DNA of 64,000 bases from Myroides marinus (GCF_900109075.1 NZ_FNYS01000005.1:62001-126000); one strand, 5' to 3'. Positions 24,078 through 33,065 are shown, counted from the first letter of the stretch. A program made the numbers and translations. Notes: generated by a model from the letters alone, not told the origin.

Positions 24078-24997
24078 TGAGAATATTTCAAACTCATTAT
24101 ATAACCCAGCTAGTAGTTCTACTAATGATATTTATTATCAGTAGCTCTACATTAGCACAAGCTCCAAGTATTGCTGGTACAAGGAGTGACGAATCAGTTA
24201 GAGCTGCTGCTAAGATAATGGTTATTCCTTATAATAAACAAAACGAAGATATTCGAACTGTATTAGACGAGAACCCTTACATTAGAACAGCTGTTTCTAA
24301 AGTAAAAGAAGCCTTTGACCAACGTGGTTGGTCAACGGTTGACTTTGTTGCCAATTTAAGAGCTGCACAAGCTAATGCTGCATTCACAGTAGATAGACAA
24401 TCTAATTTTAAATCTGACCTTTTAACCACATCTGGAGCGGACTTTTATGTACAGGTAGATGTTCAATTAACAACTGATGAAACAGGTACAAATACTGTAT
24501 TAAACTTAACTGCATTTGAGACTCATACAGGGGCAAGTTTTTCAAATAAGACTGGTACAAGTAAATTTGTAAGTAATGACTATGAAAAACTAATTTCGAA
24601 AGCATTTGATCGTATTCAAGAAGAATTCTTAAATACCTTAATGGTCAAAACAGATGAAATTCGTGAAATAGGTAGAGCTACAATAGTAGAGTTTAACTTA
24701 GATGAAAACGCAACTATTGACTTTGATAGTGCTCTAGATTCTGGTGAGTATCTTAATGAATTAATAGAAGATTGGATATCTACAAATGCTTATAAGGGAA
24801 GAGCTAATCTAACAGGTATCTTAGATAATAAAATGCTCTTTGATGAAGTAAGAATTCCTCTTTATGATCAAGAAACAAATAAACCATATAATCTAAACCG
24901 TTTCGCTACTGAAGTTATAAGATATCTTAGATCTAAAGGAGTGCAAGCTTCAAGAAATATACATGGCCAAAAGATGTATGTAACTATTAAACAATAA
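24077..24997 (+). CDS. DUF6175 family exported protein
   Basis: The 306-residue protein has a signal peptide ending STLAQ. The N-terminal half shows the DUF6175 style: AAKIMVIPYNKQNEDIRTVLDENPYIRTAVSKVKEAFDQRG and later SGADFYVQVDVQL. This region looks like a variant of the CsgG/TolB-N-type alpha/beta domain, with a nucleotide-free periplasmic fold. It overlaps both neighbours by one base, so translation is probably coupled. The role is unknown. Confidence 0.75.
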   Translation: MRIFQTHYITQLVVLLMIFIISSSTLAQAPSIAGTRSDESVRAAAKIMVIPYNKQNEDIRTVLDENPYIRTAVSKVKEAFDQRGWSTVDFVANLRAAQANAAFTVDRQSNFKSDLLTTSGADFYVQVDVQLTTDETGTNTVLNLTAFETHTGASFSNKTGTSKFVSNDYEKLISKAFDRIQEEFLNTLMVKTDEIREIGRATIVEFNLDENATIDFDSALDSGEYLNELIEDWISTNAYKGRANLTGILDNKMLFDEVRIPLYDQETNKPYNLNRFATEVIRYLRSKGVQASRNIHGQKMYVTIKQ

Positions 24998-25899
24998 TGA
25001 TGAACTATAAAATAAGTGCTTTACTAATTACCCTTTTATGTCTGTGGTCTACTATTATTTTTGGACAGAAAAAAACATATAAAGCAAATTATGTAATAGA
25101 TATACCGATAGAGAATCAAGTAGCTAGCATATCTCAATATGAATATCTAACTAATATTTTAAAAGAGAACTACACTGGTGGTAATCTATTTTCAAATCAG
25201 AGTCCTTATGTACTTATCCCATCAATTAAAATTATTAGTGAACAAGTTGCTGGTGAAGTACAAATAGTAAAAGTTATAAAAATAGAGATAGGATTAGTCA
25301 CTCAAGGTAAGAATGATAACTTTACTTTTAAAAGATTTAAGCAATCTTACATTATAACAGCAGAAAACAGATCTATTGCAATCGATAAAGCCTTGGATAG
25401 AGTTAATAATGAACAAAAACTTGCTACTTTTTTTGAACAGAGCAACCAAAAGATACTTGAATTTTATGAATCAAATTGTAGTAATGTTTTAAACACAGTA
25501 AAGGTAAATATTGAGCGTAAAGAATACCTCAAAGCATTTGACTTTCTACGCTATGTTCCTGAACCAACAACTTGTTTTCAAGAATCTGAAAAACTAATAA
25601 CTAAGATATATGCTGACTCCAAAGAAGAAAGTTGTAGAATATTAGTTCAAAAAGCACTTAGTGAGGAAGCTCAGAGAAATTATACTAAAGCGTTATATTA
25701 CTTACAATTTATCGATACAGGTACTACTTGTTATAGCTCAGCTACATCTTTAGTAAATAAAATTAGCGAACGAATTGATGCTTCTGTCTTACGTGACTTT
25801 GAAATGGAAAAGCTTAAGTTCAGTAAATTAACTGATTTACAAAAAATAGAAATAATAGCTAGAGAAGCTAATTCTATTGACTTAACAATAAACGACTAA
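24997..25899 (+). CDS. Exported TPR-like protein of the CsgG-like operon
   Basis: The 300-residue protein has a signal peptide ending IIFGQ. Residues about 20-150 are beta-rich (YLTNILKENYTGGNLF, VKVIKIEIGLVT). Residues 160-260 contain two TPR-like units with paired Cys: YLKAFDFLRYVPEPTTC and YTKALYYLQFIDTGTTC. It is the last gene of the operon and is followed by a terminator at 25928-25970. I do not recognise a family. Confidence 0.7.
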   Translation: MMNYKISALLITLLCLWSTIIFGQKKTYKANYVIDIPIENQVASISQYEYLTNILKENYTGGNLFSNQSPYVLIPSIKIISEQVAGEVQIVKVIKIEIGLVTQGKNDNFTFKRFKQSYIITAENRSIAIDKALDRVNNEQKLATFFEQSNQKILEFYESNCSNVLNTVKVNIERKEYLKAFDFLRYVPEPTTCFQESEKLITKIYADSKEESCRILVQKALSEEAQRNYTKALYYLQFIDTGTTCYSSATSLVNKISERIDASVLRDFEMEKLKFSKLTDLQKIEIIAREANSIDLTIND

Positions 25900-25927
25900 T
25901 GAATTGATTTGTTTACTAAATAATGTG

Positions 25928-25970
25928 ATCGTAATTAGGGATACTCATGTACCTTAGTTACGATTTTTTT
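25928..25970. terminator. Terminator of the CsgG-like operon
   Basis: ATCGTAA pairs with TTACGAT, with further pairing of AGG/CCT inside, followed by seven T residues. It lies between the operon and a convergent gene. Confidence 0.75.
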
Positions 25971-25971
25971 G

Positions 25972-26364
25972 TTACAAACTTATCGCATAGGCTATAAATA
26001 ACACTAAATGTGAGATACTAGCAATATTTAATATGAGATATCTATTCTGTTTAAAGGACTCTAATATTACTAGTGATATGAAAGGTAGGTACAGTAAAAC
26101 TACAACTAACCAATCTTTAAAACTCAAAACTAACAATCCATATAGAAACAACAGTACCACATAAGCCACATTAATGATATCTATAGCTTTTTTGCCTTTA
26201 TACAGACTTCTACCAACATTCAACAGTAAAAAAGGTAATCCAGTACCTAAAAAGTAAAAAAACACTCTCATTCCCTTTCCTCCTTCTTTCAATAAAAAAG
26301 GGTAAATAATTACCAGTGCAATAGGTAATAAAGTAAAATAATAGAGTCTTAATCTTCTTTCCAT
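25972..26364 (-). CDS. Small four-helix membrane protein
   Basis: The protein has 130 residues and four predicted membrane helices with short charged loops. The sequence starts MERRLRLYYFTLLPIALVII, is basic at the N terminus, and has no catalytic motif. Its stop lies just after the shared terminator. Function unknown. Confidence 0.65.
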   Translation of the reverse strand: MERRLRLYYFTLLPIALVIIYPFLLKEGGKGMRVFFYFLGTGLPFLLLNVGRSLYKGKKAIDIINVAYVVLLFLYGLLVLSFKDWLVVVLLYLPFISLVILESFKQNRYLILNIASISHLVLFIAYAISL

Positions 26365-26606
26365 ACTCTTATTGATTGATTTTAGCTTTTAGATATAATT
26401 CATTACTAAAACTAATCAAATTTTTATTAAAAACATCGCATATTGAACTTAATATATTATTAGTACTAAAAATTATCAACCTTTTACCTCTATCATAAAG
26501 CAAGCTATCAAACTCTTCGATTAGAAAATTATTAATGTTATATACTAATCCCCTATTTATATAGTTATTAGTACTAATAAGAACTAAATTTGAATTAAAG
26601 ATTACC

Positions 26607-27116
26607 TTGAAAAAGATTATTACAAATAGACTTTACCTAATTCCCTTCACTGTAGAACTATGTGAAGAGTTACTTAATAACAACATTAGTATATTAGCAC
26701 AGTATGGACTAGAACCTTCTCTAGGTTGGCCAGATACAGATATGGTAGAAACTTTGCCTCGTATTCTAATCAACTTAAAGAAAGTACCTGCTCCTACAGG
26801 TTTTGAGTCTTGGTTAATTGTAAATAAAGAGAACAATACTATCATAGGTGATATTGGCTTTAAAGGAGTACCTAATATCGGGGGAGTCATAGATATCGGC
26901 TACGGGGTTGTGGTACAAGAACGTCAAAAAGGCTATGCGAGCGAGGCTGCTGAAGGATTGATCCACTGGGCTTTTACGCAGCCTTATGTAAAGAGCATTA
27001 CTGCTCAATCTCTTACTGATAATATAGGATCTGCCAAAACTCTAGAGCGATTAGGTTTTAATAGAACAGGGTTATTAGGGAACTTCATTCAATGGAGGTT
27101 GTTTAAGAAAATATAA
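26607..27116 (+). CDS. GNAT family N-acetyltransferase (RimJ-like)
   Basis: The protein has 169 residues. It has the Acetyltransf_3/RimJ-type start (KKIITNRLYLIPFTVELCEELL) and the acetyl-CoA loop region VQERQKGYASEAAEGLIHWAF, where the usual Q-x-x-G-x-G/A appears as RQKGYA. It ends with SAKTLERLGFNRTG. It would acetylate an amine using acetyl-CoA; the substrate is unknown. No ATG precedes this region, so I take the TTG at 26607 as start. The lipoprotein gene begins 6 bp later. Confidence 0.85.
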   Translation: MKKIITNRLYLIPFTVELCEELLNNNISILAQYGLEPSLGWPDTDMVETLPRILINLKKVPAPTGFESWLIVNKENNTIIGDIGFKGVPNIGGVIDIGYGVVVQERQKGYASEAAEGLIHWAFTQPYVKSITAQSLTDNIGSAKTLERLGFNRTGLLGNFIQWRLFKKI

Positions 27117-27121
27117 ATAAT

Positions 27122-27925
27122 ATGATAAAACAGATTATATATACTCTATTTATTACTTTACTTATTAGTAGCTGTACTAATAGTAAGAGATATATAAAAC
27201 TGACTAATAAAGAGATAGTTGAGTTAATAAAACAAGATGCCTTAAATAACAAAGTTTGTAAAATACTATCTCCTAAAGGAGAGGTCATTGATTACAAACA
27301 AGCTGTTAGTTACTCTCCTTCTAAATACTATGTAGATAGATACTTAGACACTAAAAATGATTCTATCATCTTAAGATTTAGAAAAATTAAAAACACAGAT
27401 ATTACATTCAATAAAACGCTACAGTTATACCATACTTATGGCACTTATGCTGATACAATAAATGCTAAAATGAATATTGATTGTAATCAGTTAGATAGAC
27501 TTCTAAGTGAAGCCTCTTTAAAAGATAAAGAAAATAGACTTAGTGGTACAATAGATCCCAAAGTAGATGCTTTAAATCAGAGATTGTTATTTAATATCTT
27601 CAACTCATGTGACTTTCATTCTTCTATAAAGAACAAACAAGAAAGTAGTCACAATGCCTTAACTATACTACTACATGCTAATAGTGAGTATCAAAAAAAA
27701 TACTTACTCCAAATCAAAAAAGCAGTAAAACTAGGTTATCTTGAGTCTAAACACTTAGCTTATCTCTATGATAAAATAGCTGTAGGTGATAATCAACCTC
27801 AGAAGTATGGTACACAGTCTACAATAGATAAAGATGGCAACACAATATTACTACCTCCCTACGATAACTTAGACAAAGTAAATAAACGAAGAACTAAACT
27901 AGGTTTACCTCCTATAACTAAATAA
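27122..27925 (+). CDS. DUF6624 domain lipoprotein
   Basis: The 267-residue protein has a lipoprotein signal ending LLISSC (Cys18). The C-terminal half fits DUF6624: SSHNALTILLHANSEYQKKYLLQIKKAV, then AYLYDKIAVGDNQPQKYGTQ, and PPYDNLDKVNKRRTKLGLPP. The pattern H...F/Y-Q and GxxQxYGTQ is typical of that family, whose role is unknown. It is just downstream of the GNAT gene and probably cotranscribed. Confidence 0.8.
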   Translation: MIKQIIYTLFITLLISSCTNSKRYIKLTNKEIVELIKQDALNNKVCKILSPKGEVIDYKQAVSYSPSKYYVDRYLDTKNDSIILRFRKIKNTDITFNKTLQLYHTYGTYADTINAKMNIDCNQLDRLLSEASLKDKENRLSGTIDPKVDALNQRLLFNIFNSCDFHSSIKNKQESSHNALTILLHANSEYQKKYLLQIKKAVKLGYLESKHLAYLYDKIAVGDNQPQKYGTQSTIDKDGNTILLPPYDNLDKVNKRRTKLGLPPITK

Positions 27926-27931
27926 TATCAA

Positions 27932-27963
27932 AAAAAACAACCATAAGTAATCCTTATGGTTGT
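27932..27963 (-). terminator. Terminator of the GNAT gene at 28006
   Basis: CAACCATAAG (27938-27947) pairs with CTTATGGTTG (27953-27962). On the minus strand the hairpin is followed by seven T residues, so it serves the minus-strand gene ending at 28006. Confidence 0.8.
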
Positions 27964-28005
27964 GACGTTCAAAAAACAACTTATACAAATGAAAAAAAGT
28001 TTATT

Positions 28006-28521
28006 TTAAACATTGCTTTTTCTGCGAATCATAATATAAGATGGCTTACCAAATGGAGCCATCATAGACTGCTCTTCTACTTTAAATCCCCACTGTTCTA
28101 ATGATGGAATAAGTGGATCCGATTGTAATACCTCTGTCCATATTGCGTCATAGTTACGCACTAAAGACAAGCTCTTATTCCACAGAGAATCTCTCACCTC
28201 TGCGTTATTATGATCCGCACTAATATAAAAAGGAGCATAATTAATTACTTTTAAATCTTTTAGTATTTCTGGACTAGGCGTTTGTTTTATCAATACATAT
28301 CCTACAGGTTCTTCTTTAACAAAGACTGATAACATCTGAGTGCTTAGATTATTTAATTCTAAGATAGCCTCTTTCGCATCGAGTTGCGTAGTTATATAAT
28401 TAGTAAGATTATCTGCGTTTACCGTTTCTTGATACTGCTGAGTATATTGAGTCTTGCGAAGACTAAACAAATGTCTAAGTCCTTCTTCTGATGCTATTGT
28501 AAATTTTGATATAATATCCAT
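28006..28521 (-). CDS. GNAT-like N-acetyltransferase under MocR control
   Basis: The protein has 171 residues. The arrangement of a helix (EGLRHLFSLRKTQY), a beta hairpin (QMLSVFVKEEPVGYVLIKQT) and a final GFKVEEQSMMAPFG segment suggests a diverged GNAT fold, though the acetyl-CoA P-loop is not obvious. The gene follows the MocR regulator, with a 12-bp word shared with the MocR promoter located 50 bp before its start. That makes it the likely regulated target. The family call is moderate. Confidence 0.6.
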   Translation of the reverse strand: MDIISKFTIASEEGLRHLFSLRKTQYTQQYQETVNADNLTNYITTQLDAKEAILELNNLSTQMLSVFVKEEPVGYVLIKQTPSPEILKDLKVINYAPFYISADHNNAEVRDSLWNKSLSLVRNYDAIWTEVLQSDPLIPSLEQWGFKVEEQSMMAPFGKPSYIMIRRKSNV

Positions 28522-28544
28522 GGTATTCTATTTTATTACTTATA

Positions 28545-28589
28545 CAAATATAGAATTCCATTAGATATAGGTATCGGTACAGTATAGTA
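28545..28589 (-). promoter_or_regulatory. Promoter and MocR-type operator before the GNAT gene
   Basis: On the minus strand CTGTACCGATAC (28582-28571) is followed after 18 nt by TATATTTG (28552-28545), a perfect -7 element. The operator word therefore covers the -33 position. The same 12 bases occur at 30021-30032. Confidence 0.65.
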
Positions 28590-28609
28590 AAAAACTATCA
28601 GTACATAGT

Positions 28610-30010
28610 TTACCTCAATACCTTACCTATCCTTTGAATAGCGTTTAAGTGCTCATCTGTTAATTGCTGGGAAAACACAGCTCTAAAACAAGAGTCATAA
28701 GCATCTGTAAATGAAAAAGTATCACCAGGAGTAAAATAAACTCCTTCTTTTTCACAAGATTTATAAAATAAGTCCACATTTGCATTTATAGGTAATTGAC
28801 ACCATAGACTATATCCGCCTTTGGGATAAGTAAGCTTAAACTCTTCAGAAAAACTCACTCTAAACTGTTCTATCAATCGAATACACTGAAACTCTAATTT
28901 AGAACGAAACACACGCAGGTGTTTGTCATAACTTGAGGAGTTAAGTAACTTAATCATTACCTCTTGATTTATAGGAGATACAGATCTCCCTATAGAGAAT
29001 TTTACTCGTTCTGCTTTTGAGAAGTATTTACTAGCAGCTAACCATCCTAATCGCAGTCCTGGAGCTAAAGTCTTAGAAAATGAAGAATAGGTCAACACTA
29101 ATCCTTTTGTATCAAAGCTGCGGATATTACTCGGTCTATTACCTTCGAAATACAAATCTCCATAGATATCATTTTCTATAATTGGAACATTGTACTCTAC
29201 AGCAATATCATATATTCGTTGCTTCTGTTCATCTGTCAATAATAGACCTGTAGGATTGTGAAAATTAGGAGTAACTACAATAGCCTTGATAGGGTAGTCA
29301 GCACATACCTTAGCAAGGTATTCGATATCTAAACCATTAGGATATCGCACAGGTACTTCTACAGTACGCAACCCTAAACTAGCGAAAACCTCTAGTATAG
29401 AGAATACACAAGGACTCTCTACTGCTACAATATCTCCAGGTGATGTAACAGACGCTAATGCGATATACAATGCCTGCAATGCTCCATCAGTGATAACTAA
29501 CTCATCAGCTTGAATAGTTGTCCCATATAAGGCTGCGCGACTAGCTATTAGATCTCTCAATTCATTAGAGCCATTATTAGGGTAATAACGCAGTAAGGAG
29601 GCTCCTTTCTCTCGGATAACTTCCTGCATCGTCTTCAATACTAGTTTCTGTGGTATAAATACATCTGCTGGAGTTGCTACGTTTAGAGAGGCTTGCTCTG
29701 AATGTTCTAACTTATTTGAAGTCAACAATACTTTCTCTCTAAAAACCGAGTCTCTAGGAATAGCATTTAACGCTGTAGAAGATATCTCACTATCTATATA
29801 CGCTGCCACAATATAACCAGCACGAGGTAGACTCTGTACTAATCCCCTAAAAACAAGGTAATCATATCCACTCTGTACAGAGCTAGTACTTAGCGTATAT
29901 TCTGCTTTTATAGCGCGAACAGAAGGTAATTTATCTCCAGGTTTTAAAAGACCTTTTCTTATTCCTTCTTCTATTTTATCTGTAAATACACTATATTTAT
30001 ACTGCTTCAT
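28610..30010 (-). CDS. MocR family regulator (GntR HTH plus aminotransferase domain)
   Basis: The protein has 466 residues. Residues 1-75 are a GntR wHTH (GIRKGLLKPGDKLPSVRAIK, then SSVQSGYDYLVFRGLV). The rest is a class I aminotransferase-like domain with the pyridoxal-phosphate lysine in SFSKTLAPGLRLGW. MocR proteins use PLP as effector to control vitamin B6, amino-acid or transport genes. It precedes the GNAT gene by 88 bp. Its own promoter carries the same operator, overlapping the -7, which suggests autorepression. Confidence 0.9.
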   Translation of the reverse strand: MKQYKYSVFTDKIEEGIRKGLLKPGDKLPSVRAIKAEYTLSTSSVQSGYDYLVFRGLVQSLPRAGYIVAAYIDSEISSTALNAIPRDSVFREKVLLTSNKLEHSEQASLNVATPADVFIPQKLVLKTMQEVIREKGASLLRYYPNNGSNELRDLIASRAALYGTTIQADELVITDGALQALYIALASVTSPGDIVAVESPCVFSILEVFASLGLRTVEVPVRYPNGLDIEYLAKVCADYPIKAIVVTPNFHNPTGLLLTDEQKQRIYDIAVEYNVPIIENDIYGDLYFEGNRPSNIRSFDTKGLVLTYSSFSKTLAPGLRLGWLAASKYFSKAERVKFSIGRSVSPINQEVMIKLLNSSSYDKHLRVFRSKLEFQCIRLIEQFRVSFSEEFKLTYPKGGYSLWCQLPINANVDLFYKSCEKEGVYFTPGDTFSFTDAYDSCFRAVFSQQLTDEHLNAIQRIGKVLR

Positions 30011-30020
30011 AATCTACTAT

Positions 30021-30039
30021 CTGTACCGATACAAAGATA
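30021..30039 (-). promoter_or_regulatory. MocR promoter with overlapping operator
   Basis: On the minus strand TATCTTTG (30039-30032) matches TAnnTTTG and runs into GTATCGGTACAG (30032-30021), the 12-bp word also found before the GNAT gene in opposite orientation. Bound protein would cover the transcription start. Confidence 0.6.
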
Positions 30040-30127
30040 CAACTATTCAAATTTATGCTAACTTAAACAGTACAGAATCCTTTAAAAACTTTACCTTAGT
30101 GCACTATAAGCCTATTTTACATTCTAT

Positions 30128-30742
30128 ATGCAAGACTCAATAACAACAACAAATCAACACTACATCAATAGCTTTATAGCTGTATTAGAAAAAAGAAAGA
30201 AAATAGCCTTATGGGTTCTAATCACGATAACAGTACTAACCCCTCTTATGTTTTTCCTAATTACCTACAAGGAAACGATGTCTTATGGAGTAGAGAAATT
30301 AGGTATAGACAGATATCAAGAACGCATAACTTCTGCTACTTATCACAGTTTATTCTTACTAGTAATAATAGGTTCGTTAATGGGGTTAATGTACTATGTC
30401 ATCCATTTATTTTTTGACAGATATATTCCAATATTAAAAACACTGAACAATCGTTATATCGAAAAACTAAAATCATATAATGATATATACAGTCCGTTTT
30501 ACCAATACACTTTACCCATTATATTTAATAACAATAATGTGTATATAATGACTGGAACGATGACAGTTCTTATACCTGAACATACATTACTCAGCTTTGA
30601 ACTATCAAGAAAAAGAGGAAGAAGATCTTCATTCTATCAACTAAAAGTACAAACCAAAGCAGATAAACAATATAAGTTCCATCTATCAGATAATGCAACA
30701 GCTGCTTCTATGATAAAAGAAGATCTACAAGCACTACTATAA
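30128..30742 (+). CDS. Two-helix membrane protein with C-terminal soluble domain
   Basis: The protein has 204 residues. Membrane helices are near residues 29-49 (IALWVLITITVLTPLMFFLI) and 75-100 (YHSLFLLVIIGSLMGLMYYV). The C-terminal 80 residues form a beta-rich domain with RKRGRRSSFYQLKVQT and KYKFHL-like strands, reminiscent of YcxB/PH-like domains. The function is unknown. It is divergent from the MocR gene. Confidence 0.65.
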   Translation: MQDSITTTNQHYINSFIAVLEKRKKIALWVLITITVLTPLMFFLITYKETMSYGVEKLGIDRYQERITSATYHSLFLLVIIGSLMGLMYYVIHLFFDRYIPILKTLNNRYIEKLKSYNDIYSPFYQYTLPIIFNNNNVYIMTGTMTVLIPEHTLLSFELSRKRGRRSSFYQLKVQTKADKQYKFHLSDNATAASMIKEDLQALL

Positions 30743-30787
30743 TTCTATTATAATAAAACAAATTTGATAATTATCTCAATAACGAAA

Positions 30788-31437
30788 CTACTTAATGTCC
30801 TTCATATCTGTTGGGACAGTAATTACTTCTAGCACATTAGCAATATCATCTATCTTAATACCTGTTAATCCATAGCCATAATAAGCACCTGTGTCAATGT
30901 TATAAGAATTACTCTGTTCTGTATATTGAGGAAGGGATTGATGTAAAGGAGTATGTCCGTGAATCTGAAGTTTGTCTTAGTTTACCAACTCATTTCTATT
31001 CCATAATACACCATCCCAATTATCCTCCTGATAAGGATATTGGGTATCAGATACACCTGCGTGAGTCACTATAAAAATGCTGTTTCAAAGACAAGTGGTA
31101 ATTGTTCTAGTTTAGGTAAGAGTTCTGTAAGGTCAACACTGTGATGTTCAAAATCATCTAAGGTGGCTAACCCACACTGTGAGGTCCATATCTCATGATG
31201 TCCATCTCGAATATACTAGATTAATTCAGCTTCGTGATTGCCTTTAAGTATAGTAACAAATACTGATGGATCATTTAAAAGAGACAAGCACTTATCAACT
31301 ACTAACCAACTGTAGTTACCTCTATCTATTAAATCTCCTACTAAGATTAGGTGCTCTTCCTGAGGATTCCATTGCTCTAAGAGAGCACATAAAGTGTGAT
31401 AACATCCATGGATATCACCTATGATAAAATAGTTCAT
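30788..31437 (-). pseudogene. Decayed serine/threonine-type metallophosphoesterase gene
   Basis: The frame starts well (MNYFIIGDIHGCYHTLCALL, then LVGDLIDRGNYSW and LKGNHEAELI), showing the GDxHG, GDxxDRG and GNHE metal-binding motifs of PrpA/ApaH-type phosphatases. It then meets TAG at 31213-31215. The next segment continues in the same frame (YIRDGHHEIWTSQCG) to a TAG, and homology resumes in another frame at VTHAGVSDTQYPYQEDNWDG. A TAA follows after WNRNELVN, and the last part IHGHTPLHQ...NIDTGAYYGYG completes the family pattern. At least two nonsense changes and one frameshift make it inactive. Confidence 0.85.
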
Positions 31438-31473
31438 ACAGTTGAGTTAAATACTGTACAAACTTATGAAATA

Positions 31474-31505
31474 AAAAAGCTCCTACTCAGTAAGTAGGAG
31501 CTTTT
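31474..31505. terminator. Bidirectional terminator
   Basis: AAAAGCTCCTACT pairs with AGTAGGAGCTTTT around a short loop. It lies between the phosphatase pseudogene and the histone-like gene and has T runs on both strands. Confidence 0.85.
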
Positions 31506-31509
31506 ATTA

Positions 31510-31686
31510 TTATTGTTTTGAAGCCTCTAAAGATGCTTTTCTAAACTCTTTTAAAAGTTTCTCAATAGATAAAGATGCTTTACGAGCTCTTGTACCTGCA
31601 GCTTTATTTCCGTTTTCTGATTGTAAAGCTGAATCTTGTTTGAACGCCTCAAACTCTGCGTTAATTTTTTCGATTAATTCTTTCAT
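31510..31686 (-). CDS. Histone H1-like DNA-binding protein
   Basis: The protein has 58 residues, MKELIEKINAEFEAFKQDSA at the start and GNKAAGTRARKASLSIEKLL in the middle, ending in EFRKASLEASKQ. This matches the small Bacteroidota histone H1-like (Hc1-type) family, which binds DNA non-specifically through its basic TRARKAS region. A -7 element TATTTTTG lies at 31721-31714 on the minus strand, about 30 bp before the ATG. A strong terminator follows. Confidence 0.85.
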   Translation of the reverse strand: MKELIEKINAEFEAFKQDSALQSENGNKAAGTRARKASLSIEKLLKEFRKASLEASKQ

Positions 31687-32000
31687 GGTAATTTTTACAT
31701 TTTAATGTCTATACAAAAATAGAATATAATCTCACATAACCACAGTATTTACTGACTTTTTTGTGATTTTGGTTCTCTATTTTTGCACTTGATTTTTTTA
31801 CAACTTCGTCTATTCTGACCACAAAAAACACTAACTAACTAAAAATCAACACAATTAACATAAAACTCTTCTAATACCTTGTAACTACTGGGCTTACCAA
31901 AAAATGATAAATAATACAATAGTATAAATGCCCAAAAAGGTAATACAAAGAACATTTATAAGCTAAACTTCTAATATTACAACTATAAAAGCCTACAAAA
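31687..32000. other. Intergenic region upstream of the histone-like gene
   Basis: About 310 bp without a gene. The minus-strand -7 element TATTTTTG (31721-31714) for the histone-like gene is here. Nothing else is recognised. Confidence 0.45.
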
Positions 32001-32426
32001 CTATAAGCTTAAGTGCAATATTGGGTATGGCTTACCCTGCCCATCCGTTTCAGAACGTCCTATCTGTGCAAAACCTTGATGCAAATAAAAGCCAACTGCT
32101 TGATCATTCTGTTCATTTACATCTACTTTATTGACATGTAATCTATCTTTCGCATAGTTGAGCAATAGTTTACCTATTCCTTTCCCTCTAAAATCATTGT
32201 GAATAAACAACATCTCCAAATTCTCATCTGCTACACCTATAAATCCTGTCATTTGTTCTTCACTATTTATATATACATAAAGCTCTACAAATTCAAAATA
32301 ATTAGGTATTGTCTTTTTAAAATACTCAAAATCCTCTCTTGCTAAAAAATCGTGTGTATTAATCACCGCACTTTCCCATATATCTACTAATTGAGGATAT
32401 TCACTACTCTTTACTTTTCTAATCAT
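32001..32426 (-). CDS. GNAT family N-acetyltransferase (YiaC-like)
   Basis: The protein has 141 residues. It starts MIRKVKSSEYPQLVDIWESA and has the acetyl-CoA-binding loop HNDFRGKGIGKLLLNYAKD (R-G-x-G-I-G), then VNEQNDQAVGFYLHQGFAQIGR. This order and length match small YiaC/PhnO-type acetyltransferases. It probably acetylates a small amine or protein lysine. It lies downstream of the Crp-like gene on the same strand with a 60-bp gap. Confidence 0.88.
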   Translation of the reverse strand: MIRKVKSSEYPQLVDIWESAVINTHDFLAREDFEYFKKTIPNYFEFVELYVYINSEEQMTGFIGVADENLEMLFIHNDFRGKGIGKLLLNYAKDRLHVNKVDVNEQNDQAVGFYLHQGFAQIGRSETDGQGKPYPILHLSL

Positions 32427-32486
32427 AATCTATATATTTAATAAGGCAAATTTCTACTCTTCATCACTAATAACACTGAACCCAAG

Positions 32487-33065
32487 TTAAAAAATGCGTT
32501 TGCGGATTCTACTTAATGCCTGTGGAGTGATTCCTAAATAAGATGCTATATCTTTTAGGGGTATGTAATTTATAGTTGCACCATACTCTTCTAGTAACTT
32601 TACATAATACTCTTCAGGAGAATACTTAATTAAATCAATATTACGCTGTAATAAGCGATTTAAGAGCATTGCTGTCAACTGACCAAATATTACCTCAAGT
32701 TTAGGCATATCGTTATACAGAAGCTCTACTTGTTCCTTACTAATGCGATATACAATCGAATCTGTAACAGCCTGAACAGAAAAGTTAGTCTTTTCTTGAA
32801 GAGAAAAAGATATATTAGACATCGAGAAAGTCCCCTCTTTACAAAACCAAAAGGTCTGCTCCACTCCTTTGTGATCAAGCGTCCAGCATCTAAATGTTCC
32901 CTGGAAGACAAAGTAGCTATAAGGTTCTACCTCCCCTTCCTTTATTAGATATGTATTCTTCTTTACATGAATTTCTTCAAAATAGGAGTCAAATAACATC
33001 AACTCAGAAGTAGTAAACAAAGAAATATCAACGCCAAACTCTTTTAGTAACTTCTCTAGTAACAT
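32487..33065 (-). CDS. Crp/Fnr family transcriptional regulator
   Basis: The protein has 192 residues. An N-terminal cyclic-nucleotide-type beta barrel contains LIKEGEVEPYSYFVFQGTFRCW and FCKEGTFSMSN. A dimer helix follows, and a short C-terminal wHTH reads YIPLKDIASYLGITPQALSRIRKRIF. This form, with a reduced HTH at the very end, is the common Bacteroidota Crp-like type. The ligand is unknown. Confidence 0.88.
   Translation of the reverse strand: MLLEKLLKEFGVDISLFTTSELMLFDSYFEEIHVKKNTYLIKEGEVEPYSYFVFQGTFRCWTLDHKGVEQTFWFCKEGTFSMSNISFSLQEKTNFSVQAVTDSIVYRISKEQVELLYNDMPKLEVIFGQLTAMLLNRLLQRNIDLIKYSPEEYYVKLLEEYGATINYIPLKDIASYLGITPQALSRIRKRIF

Noticed and set aside
30788..31437. Programmed recoding (stop readthrough and frameshift) of the phosphatase gene
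   Set aside because: Several separate lesions with no slippery site or stem-loop make simple decay far more likely.
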